Shown here piece after piece: positions 1 to 8,520 of a DNA stretch of 14,594 bases. Origin of the DNA: Gamarada debralockiae (taxonomy: Eukaryota; Ascomycota; Leotiomycetes; Helotiales; Hyphodiscaceae); NCBI GenBank assembly GCA_002803225.1, contig NXFV01000571.1:1-14594 (forward strand), read 5' to 3'. The first letter of the stretch is position 1. The number at the start of each line of letters is the position of its first letter. Position numbers and translations under genes: made by a program. The notes below the pieces were generated by a model. That model saw only the letters and a list, made by a program, of their open reading frames with translations. It was not told the origin of the DNA and made no database searches.

Positions 1-26
1 TACGCAGTGTAACGCCAACCCCTGCC

Positions 27-1283
27 ATGGACCGCCAGTTCAAGCAAAAGGCCTGCTCCGCCTGCACCGACGCCAAGCGTCGCTGCGACAGGATTCTCCC
101 TTCCTGCACGCGATGCCTAGACAAGGACATTGACTGCACATACCCGTCCACCAAGAGGCGCCAGCGCCACCCACCGCACAGCACCTCCGCCCTCGATACC
201 GGGCCGGACTTCTGGGCGTCGCCGTGGCCCGACGACCACGTTGACATCCTTTCCGCGCAGGACCGCGCCGTCAACCCATTATCCACCAATAGCCTCGCTC
301 TCGTATCATCATCAACAACCGCCGACCCCAGCGCCGCAAACCAGCTCGCCCACTCTCCCGCGAGCGTGAACTGGTTCCTGCCTCCTTCGGCGTGGACGAT
401 GTCCAACCACTACCAGCCCCCGGCCTCCTTACCCCCAACTCCCGTCTTCACAAACTTCATCCGCGGCCTGCAGGCCTGGCTCGTCCGCTTCCTCCGCGAG
501 GGCCATAACCCCTTCATCAACCGCCACCTCTATTCCGAGGCACCTCTGCCCCAGTGCATGCAGGACGCCTACTCCGCCATTGCTATCGAGCAGACCCTCA
601 CTCCGGACAACGAGAACCTTGTCAACGCCATCTCCTCCTCCCACGTCTCAAACTTACTCGCCTCCCAGCCCACCGAGAGCTCCCTCTTCGGCCCCCTCGT
701 GTCTACGAGGGAGCACCTGGCCCGCACGCAGGCCCTCCTAATTCACCTCCTACTCGCCCTCTTCTCTCCCTCCATCGCCCGTCGCGCCGAGGCCGAGAGC
801 CTCATCGAAACTCTCCTCCTCTGGGCCCGCCAGATGTGGGACTCGGCCGCCCTGGACGCCACCACTTCCGCCCTCCTCCCAGCCCCTCTCCCCTCGTCGG
901 ACGACGACGACGACGCGATTCCGGGCCTGTACCGCGCCTTCATCCTCTCCGAGTCCATCCGCCGCACCTGGCTGCTCGCCAACGTCGCCACCGGCGTCTA
1001 CCTCAGCCTCAAGGCTAGCTGGGCCGCCTGCGCCAACGACATCTCCATCACAGCCCGCGCGGGGCTATGGGACGCGCCCTCGTCCGCTCGCTGGGAGGCC
1101 CTCGCCCGCAGCACCGACCCGCTATTCGTGCAGAGCATGCGCGGCCACACGCTTGTCACGCGCGGCGTACCCGCCGCCCAGGTTGACGAGTTTGCGCGGC
1201 ACCTGCTCACCGTCATGTGGGGACTGGAGAAGGTTGAGAACTGGGCCGTACGGACTGGGGATGTGGTTTCGGTTATTTATTGA
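27..1283 (+). CDS. Zn(II)2Cys6 fungal transcription factor
   Basis: Single uninterrupted frame of 418 residues starting at the first ATG in the window. Residues 10-37 form a complete Zn2Cys6 binuclear cluster: Cys10, 13, 20, 27, 30 and 37 with spacing C-x2-C-x6-C-x6-C-x2-C-x6-C, followed by a basic KRRQR stretch near residue 43. Known of the family: the cluster binds DNA, typically CGG half-sites, in the nucleus. Residues about 45-135 are rich in Ser, Pro and Thr and look disordered. Residues about 145-410 are mostly helical-looking, with an Asp run near 291-295; this resembles the C-terminal regulatory region of pathway-specific fungal activators of 400-500 aa. The gene is more GC- and C-rich at third positions than the DNA to its right. 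Only 26 bases of upstream DNA are visible, so the promoter is outside the window. Pathway-specific control of the neighbouring SDR genes is inference. The DNA-binding assignment is secure; the target is unknown. Confidence 0.92.
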   Translation: MDRQFKQKACSACTDAKRRCDRILPSCTRCLDKDIDCTYPSTKRRQRHPPHSTSALDTGPDFWASPWPDDHVDILSAQDRAVNPLSTNSLALVSSSTTADPSAANQLAHSPASVNWFLPPSAWTMSNHYQPPASLPPTPVFTNFIRGLQAWLVRFLREGHNPFINRHLYSEAPLPQCMQDAYSAIAIEQTLTPDNENLVNAISSSHVSNLLASQPTESSLFGPLVSTREHLARTQALLIHLLLALFSPSIARRAEAESLIETLLLWARQMWDSAALDATTSALLPAPLPSSDDDDDAIPGLYRAFILSESIRRTWLLANVATGVYLSLKASWAACANDISITARAGLWDAPSSARWEALARSTDPLFVQSMRGHTLVTRGVPAAQVDEFARHLLTVMWGLEKVENWAVRTGDVVSVIY

Positions 1284-1612
1284 GGACCTGGACGGTGTGG
1301 ATTGCCGTCGTTGCACGTGGTGTGTCGGGCCATAAGTTGGTCGTCGGGGGCGTGGAAACAGGCCTGGTACAGAGGCTTGGGATCGAAGTTATGTTTTCCA
1401 GGAGGGGAAACGGTAGGCGAAGGGATGAGCTGCGGGGCGCGCGCAAAGGCCTTATAGCCCTCAAATACGTCTACGGCAGAAGCTGCGACAAAGTATGCTT
1501 GAGGCACCTCATAACGAATTTGCGTTGTCGTAAGTTGCCAGAACTGTAAATATGCCCTAGTGCACTGGTTAACTTGAGCATTAGTCTACTTTCGCTCTAC
1601 TTGGGTCCCCTA
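1284..1612. other. Gene-free stretch after the transcription factor
   Basis: No open frame here has a recognisable motif or coding look, and no repeat or RNA gene is apparent. It separates the regulator from the BTB relic. The missing 5' part of that BTB gene would be expected at its right end, but I could not recover it. Confidence 0.5.
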
Positions 1613-2271
1613 GTCAAAATTCGGATCGGACTTGCGAGCCGTTAATATGAACTCTCGAAGGACCTTCTCTGCAAACAATCCCCATATTTCGCGTGTATAT
1701 TTCAAGGATAGTTCAAGGAAGGAGGAGATCAATCAACAACCCTAACTGCGACAACGGCATCGTTTCAACGGGAGGCTTGGAGCTGCTGATACAATGGCTC
1801 TACCTTGGCAGAGTCTTTGGCGAATTAGCACCAGACGATGCCATCACTGCTACAATCGAATTTGTGTGACTTGCGGACATGGGTGGCGTCACTTGCATAG
1901 AAAATCTGATGGCTGAGCGTATCATGGCTATTATCATAGCCAATCCGGCACCTGAGAACCGGGAATCACATATGTACTGAGACCCGGACTCGAATACTTC
2001 CAACCTAACATCCCAGCATTTCATTTCAGCGCTGTTGCTACCTGATGGCCATCCAGTACGGATTTTGTTAGCGAATGCAACAGTTGAAGGATACCTGCAC
2101 CGGGACAAGCACAAATTTCTGAAGGAGACTCGAGAAATTCCTGGCTTTTCTGCTGATCTTCTCTCAGCTGTGAAGGCAACCCTCAAGACGGTGAGTTATG
2201 CCTACGGTGACATTAAGTTCAAAGATCCTATTAGTGGCAGGAATTGCGGATTGCAGCTGGTAGAGCTCTAG
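1613..2271 (+). pseudogene. Relic of a fungal BTB/POZ-domain protein gene
   Basis: Translating across frames gives a continuous match, from memory, to a common fungal BTB/POZ protein type. From 1613 one frame reads VKIRIG, a TAA stop at 1643-1645, then YELSKDLLCKQSPYFA. About 1700 the match moves to a second frame (FKDSSRKEEIN). About 1744 it moves to a third frame (CDNGIVSTGGLELLIQWLYL) and stays there to the stop at 2269-2271. In that last frame TGA stops interrupt at 1867-1869 and 1978-1980. The order (core BTB helices, then an 'ATIEF-LADM' helix, then a C-terminal 'LLSAVKATLKT' segment) is that of the intact family, whose members are often protein-interaction adaptors of roughly 200-300 aa. 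Two frameshifts and three stops mean no intact product. The stops are not concentrated at CpA sites, so this looks like ordinary decay rather than RIP. The N-terminus is missing. Confidence 0.75.
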
Positions 2272-2407
2272 AGTTTGTGGTGGCACTGACTTCTTTTTTG
2301 CTATTTTCCTTGCCAGTCCTCTGCCGACTGTAGTCTACGGACTTGTATCCACACCTGGAGGCAGGGATTTTAGTTCCATTTTCAGTGTCTCAGCCCGAAT
2401 CCGATAT

Positions 2408-2722
2408 CTACTTAACCCTTTTGCTTCTTTTCCTCTTCGGTATATCAAAGACCGCGACCGCCCCGCCTGGAAAATCTTTATCCGTCTCAGCCGTCCGCTC
2501 TTCAACCTCCTTCTATGCTTCGCGAAACACGTTTTCTCTCTCAGATGAGAGTCTTCTAGTGGGGTGGAGGGGCCCTCTTCTCTTCTTGGCCTGCCGATCC
2601 GAACTCTGTCCATGGCGTAGCTTTCTGGTCTGTTGCAATCTCTCCGCTTTGTTTAAATATTCAGCAATCTTCCCGTATGTTATCGTAATAGCTGGGACAT
2701 CTTTGTCGTAAAAGTTTACCAT
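2408..2722 (-). pseudogene. Unrecognised minus-strand relic ORF
   Basis: From an ATG at 2722 the minus strand reads MVNFYDKDVPAITITYGKIA and continues with a basic, Lys/Arg-rich stretch to a TAG at 2513-2515. The same frame then stays open (KEVEERTAETDKDF and later KRKRSKRVK) to another TAG at 2408-2410. The composition is hydrophilic and charged, as in nuclear low-complexity proteins, but I do not recognise a family. It may be a broken gene with one nonsense codon or chance coding-like sequence. The frame also extends upstream of the ATG to 2866 with less convincing composition. Confidence 0.25.
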
Positions 2723-2948
2723 CTTGGACGAGTGAAGTAGTCGAAGGATCAGCACTAAGCTTTCCGGATAGTGGCGATTGACAGAACTACAGGAAGCATC
2801 AAAAATCTCCTTGGAAACTGAGAATGCATTTCTAAAACATGTACGGATACTGCTCCGAGGCCGCAAACGCTATAGATGGCCAACAACAACAGCCGAGCAT
2901 TGGTGGCAGAGAGCCGATGATAGGGTGATCCATACGGCCTCCAACCTC

Positions 2949-3699
2949 CTATATCTTATGAGTCCTCTCCCACTCCTCAATCTCAACAACGCCCACTTTG
3001 AGAAAGCCGTCATCCCCGTCGATCCGCTCCCGCAGTGTCCCCTCGTGCAACTCATCCACATCCCACCCTGCCCACACGAACCGTCCATGCAGGAATTTCG
3101 CCTCAGGAGACGCCGCCCAGACAGCAAACTGGCCAGGCAAATTCTCTGTATCGTCGTCAGCTAGCCATACATCTGTCGACATGTATGTGTGCAACTCACC
3201 GTCGTCCCACTAGTGGTCCTCCTTCTTGTAACCCGTTCGTTCCGCCAGCTCCGTGAAGACGCCACCCGGATGGAAGCTCACCACCTGCAACTCTTCCGGG
3301 GTGACGTCCTTGGCGATCGTCTGTAGCAGCAACGTCCCCGCGCCCTTGGTGGCGCTGTAGTTAGGAAAACTGGCCCGTGAGCTTGAACTCGTGGATCGCC
3401 GCCGTCGACACATTGAGCAGCACCTGCTGGCCGTCAGCCTACTCTCTCCCAGACGGTCTCTTGCGCCAGTGTGAACTCACCTTGTGCCGGGCCGTAGCAC
3501 CTGGCTGCTTATACAGCCGTTCCGCAAAGTCAACGTGCCCGCGCACATTTGTAACGTAGTCGTCCCATACACTCTCCCTGCCCAGCGTAAGGACAGTTTT
3601 GGGCACCTGCATCTTCGCGGCGTTGAGCACAACGATATCGACTAAGATGCTCTCCTTCTCGAGGCCCTTCCACAGCTCGTTAACAGATTCGAGGTCTAC
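2949..3699 (-). pseudogene. 5'-truncated short-chain dehydrogenase/reductase pseudogene
   Basis: Three minus-strand exon remnants together give the middle and C-terminal part of an SDR. The first (3699 to 3481) starts VDLESVNELW and contains the VLNAAK strand. After an intron at 3424 (or 3427)-3480, the second (to 3200) contains VLLNVSTAAIH and the active-site YSATK. After an intron at 3146-3199 (GTGAGT...ACAG), the third ends with FLHGRFVWAGWDVDE and stops at 2949-2951. Exon junctions restore the family frame, for example G|AG giving WDDENLPGQF. Two lesions are visible. An extra base in the A run at 3366-3369 (TTTT on the coding strand) shifts the frame just before NYSATK, and a TAG at 3210-3212 interrupts KKEDH-WDD. 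The Rossmann cofactor motif (TGxxxGxG) that should lie upstream is absent; AT-rich DNA and then a dispersed repeat take its place. The homopolymer lesion could be a sequencing error, but the stop and the missing N-terminus argue for a true pseudogene. Confidence 0.8.
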
Positions 3700-3890
3700 A
3701 GCCGAAGAGCAGATGAAAGCAGCTCTACTTATCAGACGATTCCTACACACCGTTTTTAATTATATATATATCGTGATCAACGCATGTCTATCACAAGACG
3801 TAATATTCTCCGCCAAAAGTCTCTTCTGATTTCCAGTTCATCGGATAGAATCGACGCCCCATGTGTCTGGACAGAGACCAAAGACAGCGT

Positions 3891-3992
3891 AGCTAAAGCA
3901 CCGTTCTCCGCAAAATACCCGCAAAACACCCACCAGAAACCCGCAAGTCTCCCGCCAAAATCCCGCGGCTCTTCCGCAAACGAAAGTTTCTA
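3891..3992 (+). repeat. C-rich dispersed repeat, copy A
   Basis: About 100 bases that align in the same orientation with 7931-8029. Shared blocks occur in the same order: AGCTAA, TTCTCCGCAAAA, ACCCGCAAGT, CTCTTCCGCA and AAGTTTC. Within the copy, variants of CCGCAAAA/CCCGC recur several times. It sits where the 5' part of the adjacent SDR pseudogene should be, so it may mark the break that truncated that gene. The element type is unknown. Confidence 0.6.
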
Positions 3993-4345
3993 CCCTGCCT
4001 TACCCCGGGCCTCACTCCTGAATCGCCTGACGCAGGGAGGTACGTACTTCAAGGCTCGACTTTGTCAGTGCCGTCCGAGGCAGTCTAGCAACCGTGTCAA
4101 GGATGTAATTCCAGATCAGTAACCTAAGGCGCTAGCTTAGTTAGGGGTTAAAACTTCTCAAGCAATATGCAGCTTGCTTATCTTAGAGCACGACAAACCC
4201 CAGATACCACCAGTACTCCAGGAATGTAACCGCGCAAGCGCGAGCATTTGAGGCTACTGGCGGCGAGGACGGGTGCGGCCACATTTCTGCAGGCGACACG
4301 AGAACGCCCCTCTTTTATCAGCCCCGCCTCTCCAACTTCTATGGA

Positions 4346-4355
4346 CTATAAGAGA
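4346..4355 (+). promoter_or_regulatory. TATA-like element upstream of the 4470 SDR gene
   Basis: The sequence ACTATAAGAG lies about 120 bases before the ATG at 4470. A short leader of this length is plausible in filamentous fungi. This is a pattern match only. Confidence 0.3.
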
Positions 4356-4469
4356 GGAAATATTGCCAGATTCAACGCTCTAAATTTTAGACACAATCTA
4401 CAGTGAGACATATACTACATCTGGTGTTGCAACCCCTTTTCAAGGTAGGTTGCGCCAAATCTTTCCAAG

Positions 4470-5652
4470 ATGGATGGTTATCAATACATTGGCCCCGTTA
4501 ATTGCGACGTGGACTTTGATGCAAGCGTCCTCAAGGGAAAGACGGCCGTTGTCACTGGAGGTAAAGGCCCAAAACTTGGAGAGTGAATCAACCTAACGAG
4601 ATGTGAACAGGCGCAAACGGTATTGGCGAAGCGTACATTCGTGCCCTGGTCTCTACAGGGTATGGATAAGCCTTCAAAATATAGAGGTGAATCGTTACTA
4701 ACATGGTAGCAAAGGGCTGTTGTCTGCTTTGGAGACATTGACGTTACAAGAGGCAAAGCGCTGGAATCAGAACTTCCAAGGTGAGGTCTCCATCAAAAAA
4801 GACTTCCTGAGTACTGATATTGTTTTTATCAGCACGAAATTCGTTCAATGTGATACTACCAAATGGGATGACCAAGTGCGGCTCTTTCAGGAAGCTGTTT
4901 CGTTTTCTCCCACAGGCAAGATCGCCTATGTGGTAGCCAACGCTGGGATTGCTCCGCAGGACAATGTTTTCGAATTTTCCGGTGATTCGCCTCCACTAAT
5001 CGCTGAAGATTTGTTGCTGAGTACTGCATTACAGGCGAAGGCAAAGAACCCTCCAAACCTGATCTGCGTACTATCGATGTCAATATCAGTGGCACCTTGT
5101 ATACGGTCAAGTTGTCGCTCCATTATTTCATCAAGCAAAATGGACAGACGCATTCATCTCGGCAAGAAGATACTTGCTTGATCTTAATTGGCTCAGGAGC
5201 AGCTTTTCTAGACTGTCCACGGGGCCCTCAGTACTCTGCCACCAAATGGGCCATGCGAGGTATTATGCATTCGATGAGAAGAACAGCTTTTTATTATGGC
5301 AGCCGCGTGAACGTTATATCTCCTTGGTATGTACGACCTGACTTTTGAGGTCTACTCTATTAACAAAGATAGGTATGTCAAGACCAATATTTTGTCAGAA
5401 GAAACCTTCAACCATGTTGCCAATTCAGGGGTGCAATTTGCTGAAGCAGGAGATGCTGGCCAAGGTCTGCTGCGGATATTAAGTGATTCTAGTATCAATG
5501 GCCACTCTTTCTTCATCTCTGCAAGGAAATGGGCTTCGCGGGGTTATTTGGATCTCGACCTGGACGATTATCCGGGTAACCAGCTGGTGCAGGAGATCCA
5601 GGAGGACCAAGTCAAGTCCGCTCCTGTTTCGGCGGGGCTTTTCATAGAATAA
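4470..5652 (+). CDS. Short-chain dehydrogenase/reductase (15-PGDH-like), 308 aa
   Basis: Six exons: 4470-4560, 4611-4659, 4715-4780, 4833-4981, 5035-5326, 5373-5652. They join in frame to 927 nt including the TAA stop. Introns are 46-55 nt with GT..AG ends and CTAAC/CTGAT-like branch sites. The protein has the cofactor motif TGGANGIG at 29-36 and strand beta-2 ending VVCFGDID at 49-56, where an acidic residue usually favours NAD(H). It also has NAGIA at 105-109 and the catalytic tetrad Asn135, Ser172, Tyr185 and Lys189 (YSATK). This is a classical SDR, likely soluble, interconverting an alcohol and a ketone with a nicotinamide cofactor. Related fungal proteins are often annotated as 15-hydroxyprostaglandin dehydrogenase-like or 5'-hydroxyaverantin dehydrogenase-like; the substrate here cannot be read from sequence. 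The start gives MDGYQYIGPVN, a plausible N-terminus, with the context CAAGATGG. Its end faces the end of the NmrA-like gene, 792 bases away. All catalytic residues are intact. Confidence 0.92.
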
Positions 5653-6080
5653 ATTTTCAAGTCTTGTATATCCCGTCCGCTGTTGGAATTGTCTTTGGAC
5701 GGTACTTGGGATATAATCGCATGTGCATGATTCATTATTTCTGACCCCGCCCATTCCACATCAGTCTTCGAAGCGTAAATTGACTAAGCAAATGTCGAAG
5801 TAGTAATTAATGCTGTGTTTTCATCTCATCATCTAATTGATGTTAGGAAAATGATCATGTTGCATTCGACGAACGCCACACTGGGCTAAAATACAAGTCA
5901 TCAATACTTTAGTTTAATCGCAACTATTGCTGATTGAGGAGTTTCTTTGCTGATTGCCTCGCATCTTAGATCTACTACAGCATTCTCCTTGCAATATGGT
6001 CACGTGATGGACGAAAGGGTAGGAGGATGTGATTGGATTATTAAGGCTGTAAAGATAATGGAGATACTGATGAACAAACC

Positions 6081-6131
6081 AAGTACAGTAGTCTGTACTT
6101 ATAGACAGGAATCCTCCCTATGACTCATAGG
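6081..6131. repeat. Hairpin and palindrome inside the left repeat copy
   Basis: AAGTACAG (6081-6088) and CTGTACTT (6093-6100) form a perfect 8-bp stem with a 4-base loop. CCTATGA-C-TCATAGG (6117-6131) is a perfect 7-bp palindrome around one central base; its middle is TGACTCA, the consensus of GCN4/AP-1-type bZIP factors. With no promoter expected here, a structural role in a mobile element is at least as likely as regulation. Confidence 0.5.
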
Positions 6132-6170
6132 ACATGTCACACTGTCATACTGATCAAGTAGTCTGTGAGT

Positions 6171-6200
6171 CATGTGATGCCATGTGATGCCATGTGACTC
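6171..6200 (+). repeat. Three tandem 10-base repeats
   Basis: CATGTGATGC, CATGTGATGC and CATGTGACTC follow each other without gaps. The array accounts for part of the length difference between this repeat copy and its inverted partner at 9720-9796. TGACTCA-type sites flank it: TGAGTCA at 6166-6172 and TGACTCA at 6195-6201. Confidence 0.8.
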
Positions 6201-6444
6201 AGCATGCAGCACTATCTGCCTAGAACCAGAGTCACTGATTACTCATTCCGACAATTCTCCATATGAACGAAAGGAACAATTCTTTATTACTTCCAGAGAG
6301 GTTTGCGAGTCGAATTCATAATGGCTGAATCATGGTCACAATTCGAATTTTGTCAGCAGAAATGTTGGGTTTTGCCTTGCATAGACATGAATGTTTGATC
6401 ATTTATATTGTGCTCTGGGCTACTAACACTTGTTTAAATGAGAA

Positions 6445-7513
6445 TCATTTGCCCTTCCAAGCCTCTGTCAACAGCTCCTTCACCGTCTTTGCCTTGATAT
6501 CAGGGAAGTCCCGATTGATAGTATGAGCAGGTTTCAAATCAAAAGCCCCCGAGGCAAACATGATCCCAAACGCAGCAAAAAAGCCCTGCAACTGCTCCTT
6601 GGGGAAAAAGCTATATATTGGGACGTGACTGGGAAGTTCAGTGATTTTACCAGTCTTCAGGGTATCTAAAGAGTCGTATGTCACGTTAAATTTGACGCCC
6701 TTGGCCTCCTCGGCAATGGAGACGAACTCGTTCCAGGTCAACTTGTCGCCAATCACGTATGTCTCAGGCTGCCATTTGTCAAGGGACAGAGACGCAGAGA
6801 CGAATTTGGCGACGTCGAAGGTGTATGTAAAGGCTACAGGTGTGTCGCCTGAGTCTGGGATGGCGGCGAAATTGTTGTGCATGTCTACTACGACTGGGAT
6901 AACGTTGATGTAGGTCTTCAAGTTCGGTGCGACAAAGTAGTCAGCGAAGTAGCCGGGGTACCAAGCTGAATATTCGAGAGAAGTTCGACTAAGAGCGTCG
7001 ACGATGGCGATTTTGACCTTGGCGAGGGGGAAGTAGGTTGCAATTCTGTGACCAGAGGATACCAATCAACCCACATGTTCGGATTCAGGATAAGCAGATG
7101 GGAGCAGTTACTTACTCTTCCGTGAATTTCACTCCCCAAACACTGGGAAGAAAACGCTTTGTGGGGGCGGCCTTGTCAGCCGCTGCAAGGAGGTTCAATT
7201 CTGGATCGACATCGCCCATGGTATTCAATGTGGAGATGACGGTGTGCACCTTGGAATCCTCGAGTGTCTTTGTCAATGCATCAATGCTATTGTAGTCAAC
7301 AGGCAAGATTTTGGCGCCGATTGACTTTTCTTTCTCTTCGTTTGCCTATGTCATTGTAGTCAGCCAAGTCTCTAGCCATTCCTGACAGGTATGGGGTCTT
7401 CTCACCTGTCTACCGAGAATCACGACTTGGAATTTGCCATCTGCGATAATGGCTTCCACGATTGCGCGGCCAAGGCTGCCAGTGCCTCCTGCGACTGCGA
7501 CTACGGTAGACAT
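6445..7513 (-). CDS. NmrA-like NAD(P)-binding protein, 312 aa
   Basis: Three exons on the minus strand: 7513-7406, 7345-7116 and 7045-6445. Introns at 7346-7405 and 7046-7115 (60 and 70 nt) have GTGAGA and GTAAGT donors and end in AG. The exons total 939 nt including the stop. The N-terminus has the Rossmann motif GGTGSLG at 9-15 directly after a first beta strand, as in the NmrA/isoflavone-reductase (atypical SDR) family. Later come VHTVISTLNTMG, FLPSVWGVKF and WYPGYFADYF, which fit the family's central and substrate-binding parts; the length of about 310 aa is usual. Members are either NAD(P)H-dependent reductases or redox-sensing regulators, so the role is open. I see no YxxxK catalytic pair of the classical SDR type, which is normal for this group. 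Its start lies 1007 bases from the divergently transcribed SDR at 8521. No lesions are visible. Confidence 0.92.
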
Positions 7514-8520
7514 GGTAATGGGCTTAATATGTTGATGTGGTGGAATGCTAAGCTCGAGGAATGCGGTGACTTGGCAAGATTGGAAAACCCGTACCTGATT
7601 AGAACTATATGCTTTTTTTTCCCGTTGTCACTGGGCATACGGAGTCGGGAAGGCTAAGATCCGGACTAGAAGATGGATTTGTAAGAGGTTACAAGGCTGG
7701 GCATGCATGCGGTGGTCGGTTCATCGCATCGAAGCACATCACCAAGTCGGAAAGGTCGAGATCCGGCCTGCCACCCGCGGAGTTTCGGGGTCATATAACG
7801 CAACACTGAACCCAAATTAAGCGGTTACATGGTTGAATTTTAGGAGTGTGGGAAGGTTAGTGGTTTTTCACTTCAGGAGAGGCCCAATGATCTTGAGGAA
7901 TGCACCATAGTGTGGTTTACTATTAAAGCCAGCTAAGACACTACCGCGGAGTTCTCCGCAAAACACCCGCCCAAAACCCGCAAGTCCCCCGCGTGGAACC
8001 CACAACTCTTCCGCATTCTAAGTTTCCATATACTTCGTACAGGCCATATTAATTGTTAAGCTCGGACCAGTATTTAACTACATATAGCGAAATACCTTGA
8101 AATCTGGACAAGTGATTGGTCATACCATCCTAGTTACGAGCCGTGATCACCTCACATTAAACAATTAAAAGGCCCTAGTGGTAGTACTACCTTGCCCCAA
8201 TCAGGCATAAAGCTGCCTAGCTACGCACAGGCCACAGGCTAGATAATTACTATGTGTATAACTGCTTGCCATTATCGACAATTACTTGCTCGTCAGACTC
8301 ATCCGTTTATTCCATTTCACCCACAGCTTCTAACGTTGCTGGCTTGCTGTTACTGTGTTTGCCATCTGACGTGACATTTCATGCAACTTAGGCAAGGCCA
8401 GAGCTTCAGTAGTGCATTTATTCGATCTTCGAGCCAAGAACCGGACGAAGCACAAGCCCCACGACGTATCTCTGTCACCGGAGCGAGTGTGGTAACAATC
8501 AATCTGTCTGCCAACTCCTC
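7514..8520. other. Divergent intergenic region (shared promoter space)
   Basis: It lies between the starts of the minus-strand NmrA-like gene and the plus-strand SDR at 8521, so it should contain both promoters. I see no clear TATA box or defined operator. The middle holds the second C-rich repeat copy (7931-8029). A 12-bp perfect palindrome, GGTAGTACTACC, is at 8180-8191. Short open frames here show no coding character. Confidence 0.55.
7931..8029 (+). repeat. C-rich dispersed repeat, copy B
   Basis: It aligns with 3891-3992 in the same orientation, with small gaps. It contains GCGGAG-TT-CTCCGC, an inverted repeat that is reduced in copy A. Two copies in 4 kb of intergenic DNA suggest a multicopy element. 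No coding capacity is seen. Confidence 0.6.

Larger units (their letters stand above)
3751..4469. other. Intergenic region upstream of the 4470 SDR gene
   Basis: No gene is recognised here. It holds the first C-rich dispersed repeat (3891-3992) and, near its right end, the likely promoter and 5' leader of the SDR gene starting at 4470. Confidence 0.55.
5994..6249 (+). repeat. Inverted dispersed repeat, left copy
   Basis: The right part (6149-6249) matches the reverse complement of 9720-9796. An exact 15-mer, CTGATTACTCATTCC at 6235-6249, is preceded by AACCAGAG, and ACTGATCAAG...TCTGTGAGTC matches at the other end. The left copy carries about 24 extra bases. Weaker similarity continues outward to a TGG(AG)TCACGTG block at about 5996 and 9930-9941, flanked on both sides by TA. 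Inside are a perfect hairpin, a perfect palindrome and three tandem 10-mers, as in miniature transposons. The core match is strong; the outer limits are inferred by eye. Confidence 0.6.
5653..6444. other. Intergenic region between two convergent gene ends
   Basis: It lies between the stop of the 4470 SDR gene and the stop of the minus-strand NmrA-like gene, so it should hold only 3' ends and no promoter. The left third shows nothing recognisable. The right two-thirds holds a repeat element (5994-6249) rich in short palindromes and tandem 10-mers. Confidence 0.6.

Noticed and set aside
429..1216. Several open frames on the minus strand and a second plus frame inside the transcription factor gene
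   Set aside because: They are shadows produced by the GC-rich third positions of the Zn2Cys6 gene; the products are low-complexity without motifs.
1277..1549. Overlapping open frames on both strands downstream of the transcription factor
   Set aside because: They are short, without family resemblance, and no splice pattern links them to the regulator.
4139..4150. Telomere-like TTAGGGGTTA
   Set aside because: A single imperfect unit in normal unique sequence; no tandem array, so not telomeric.
8180..8191. Perfect 12-bp palindrome GGTAGTACTACC in the divergent promoter region
   Set aside because: It could be an operator-like site, but one isolated short palindrome in 1 kb is within chance and matches no site I know.
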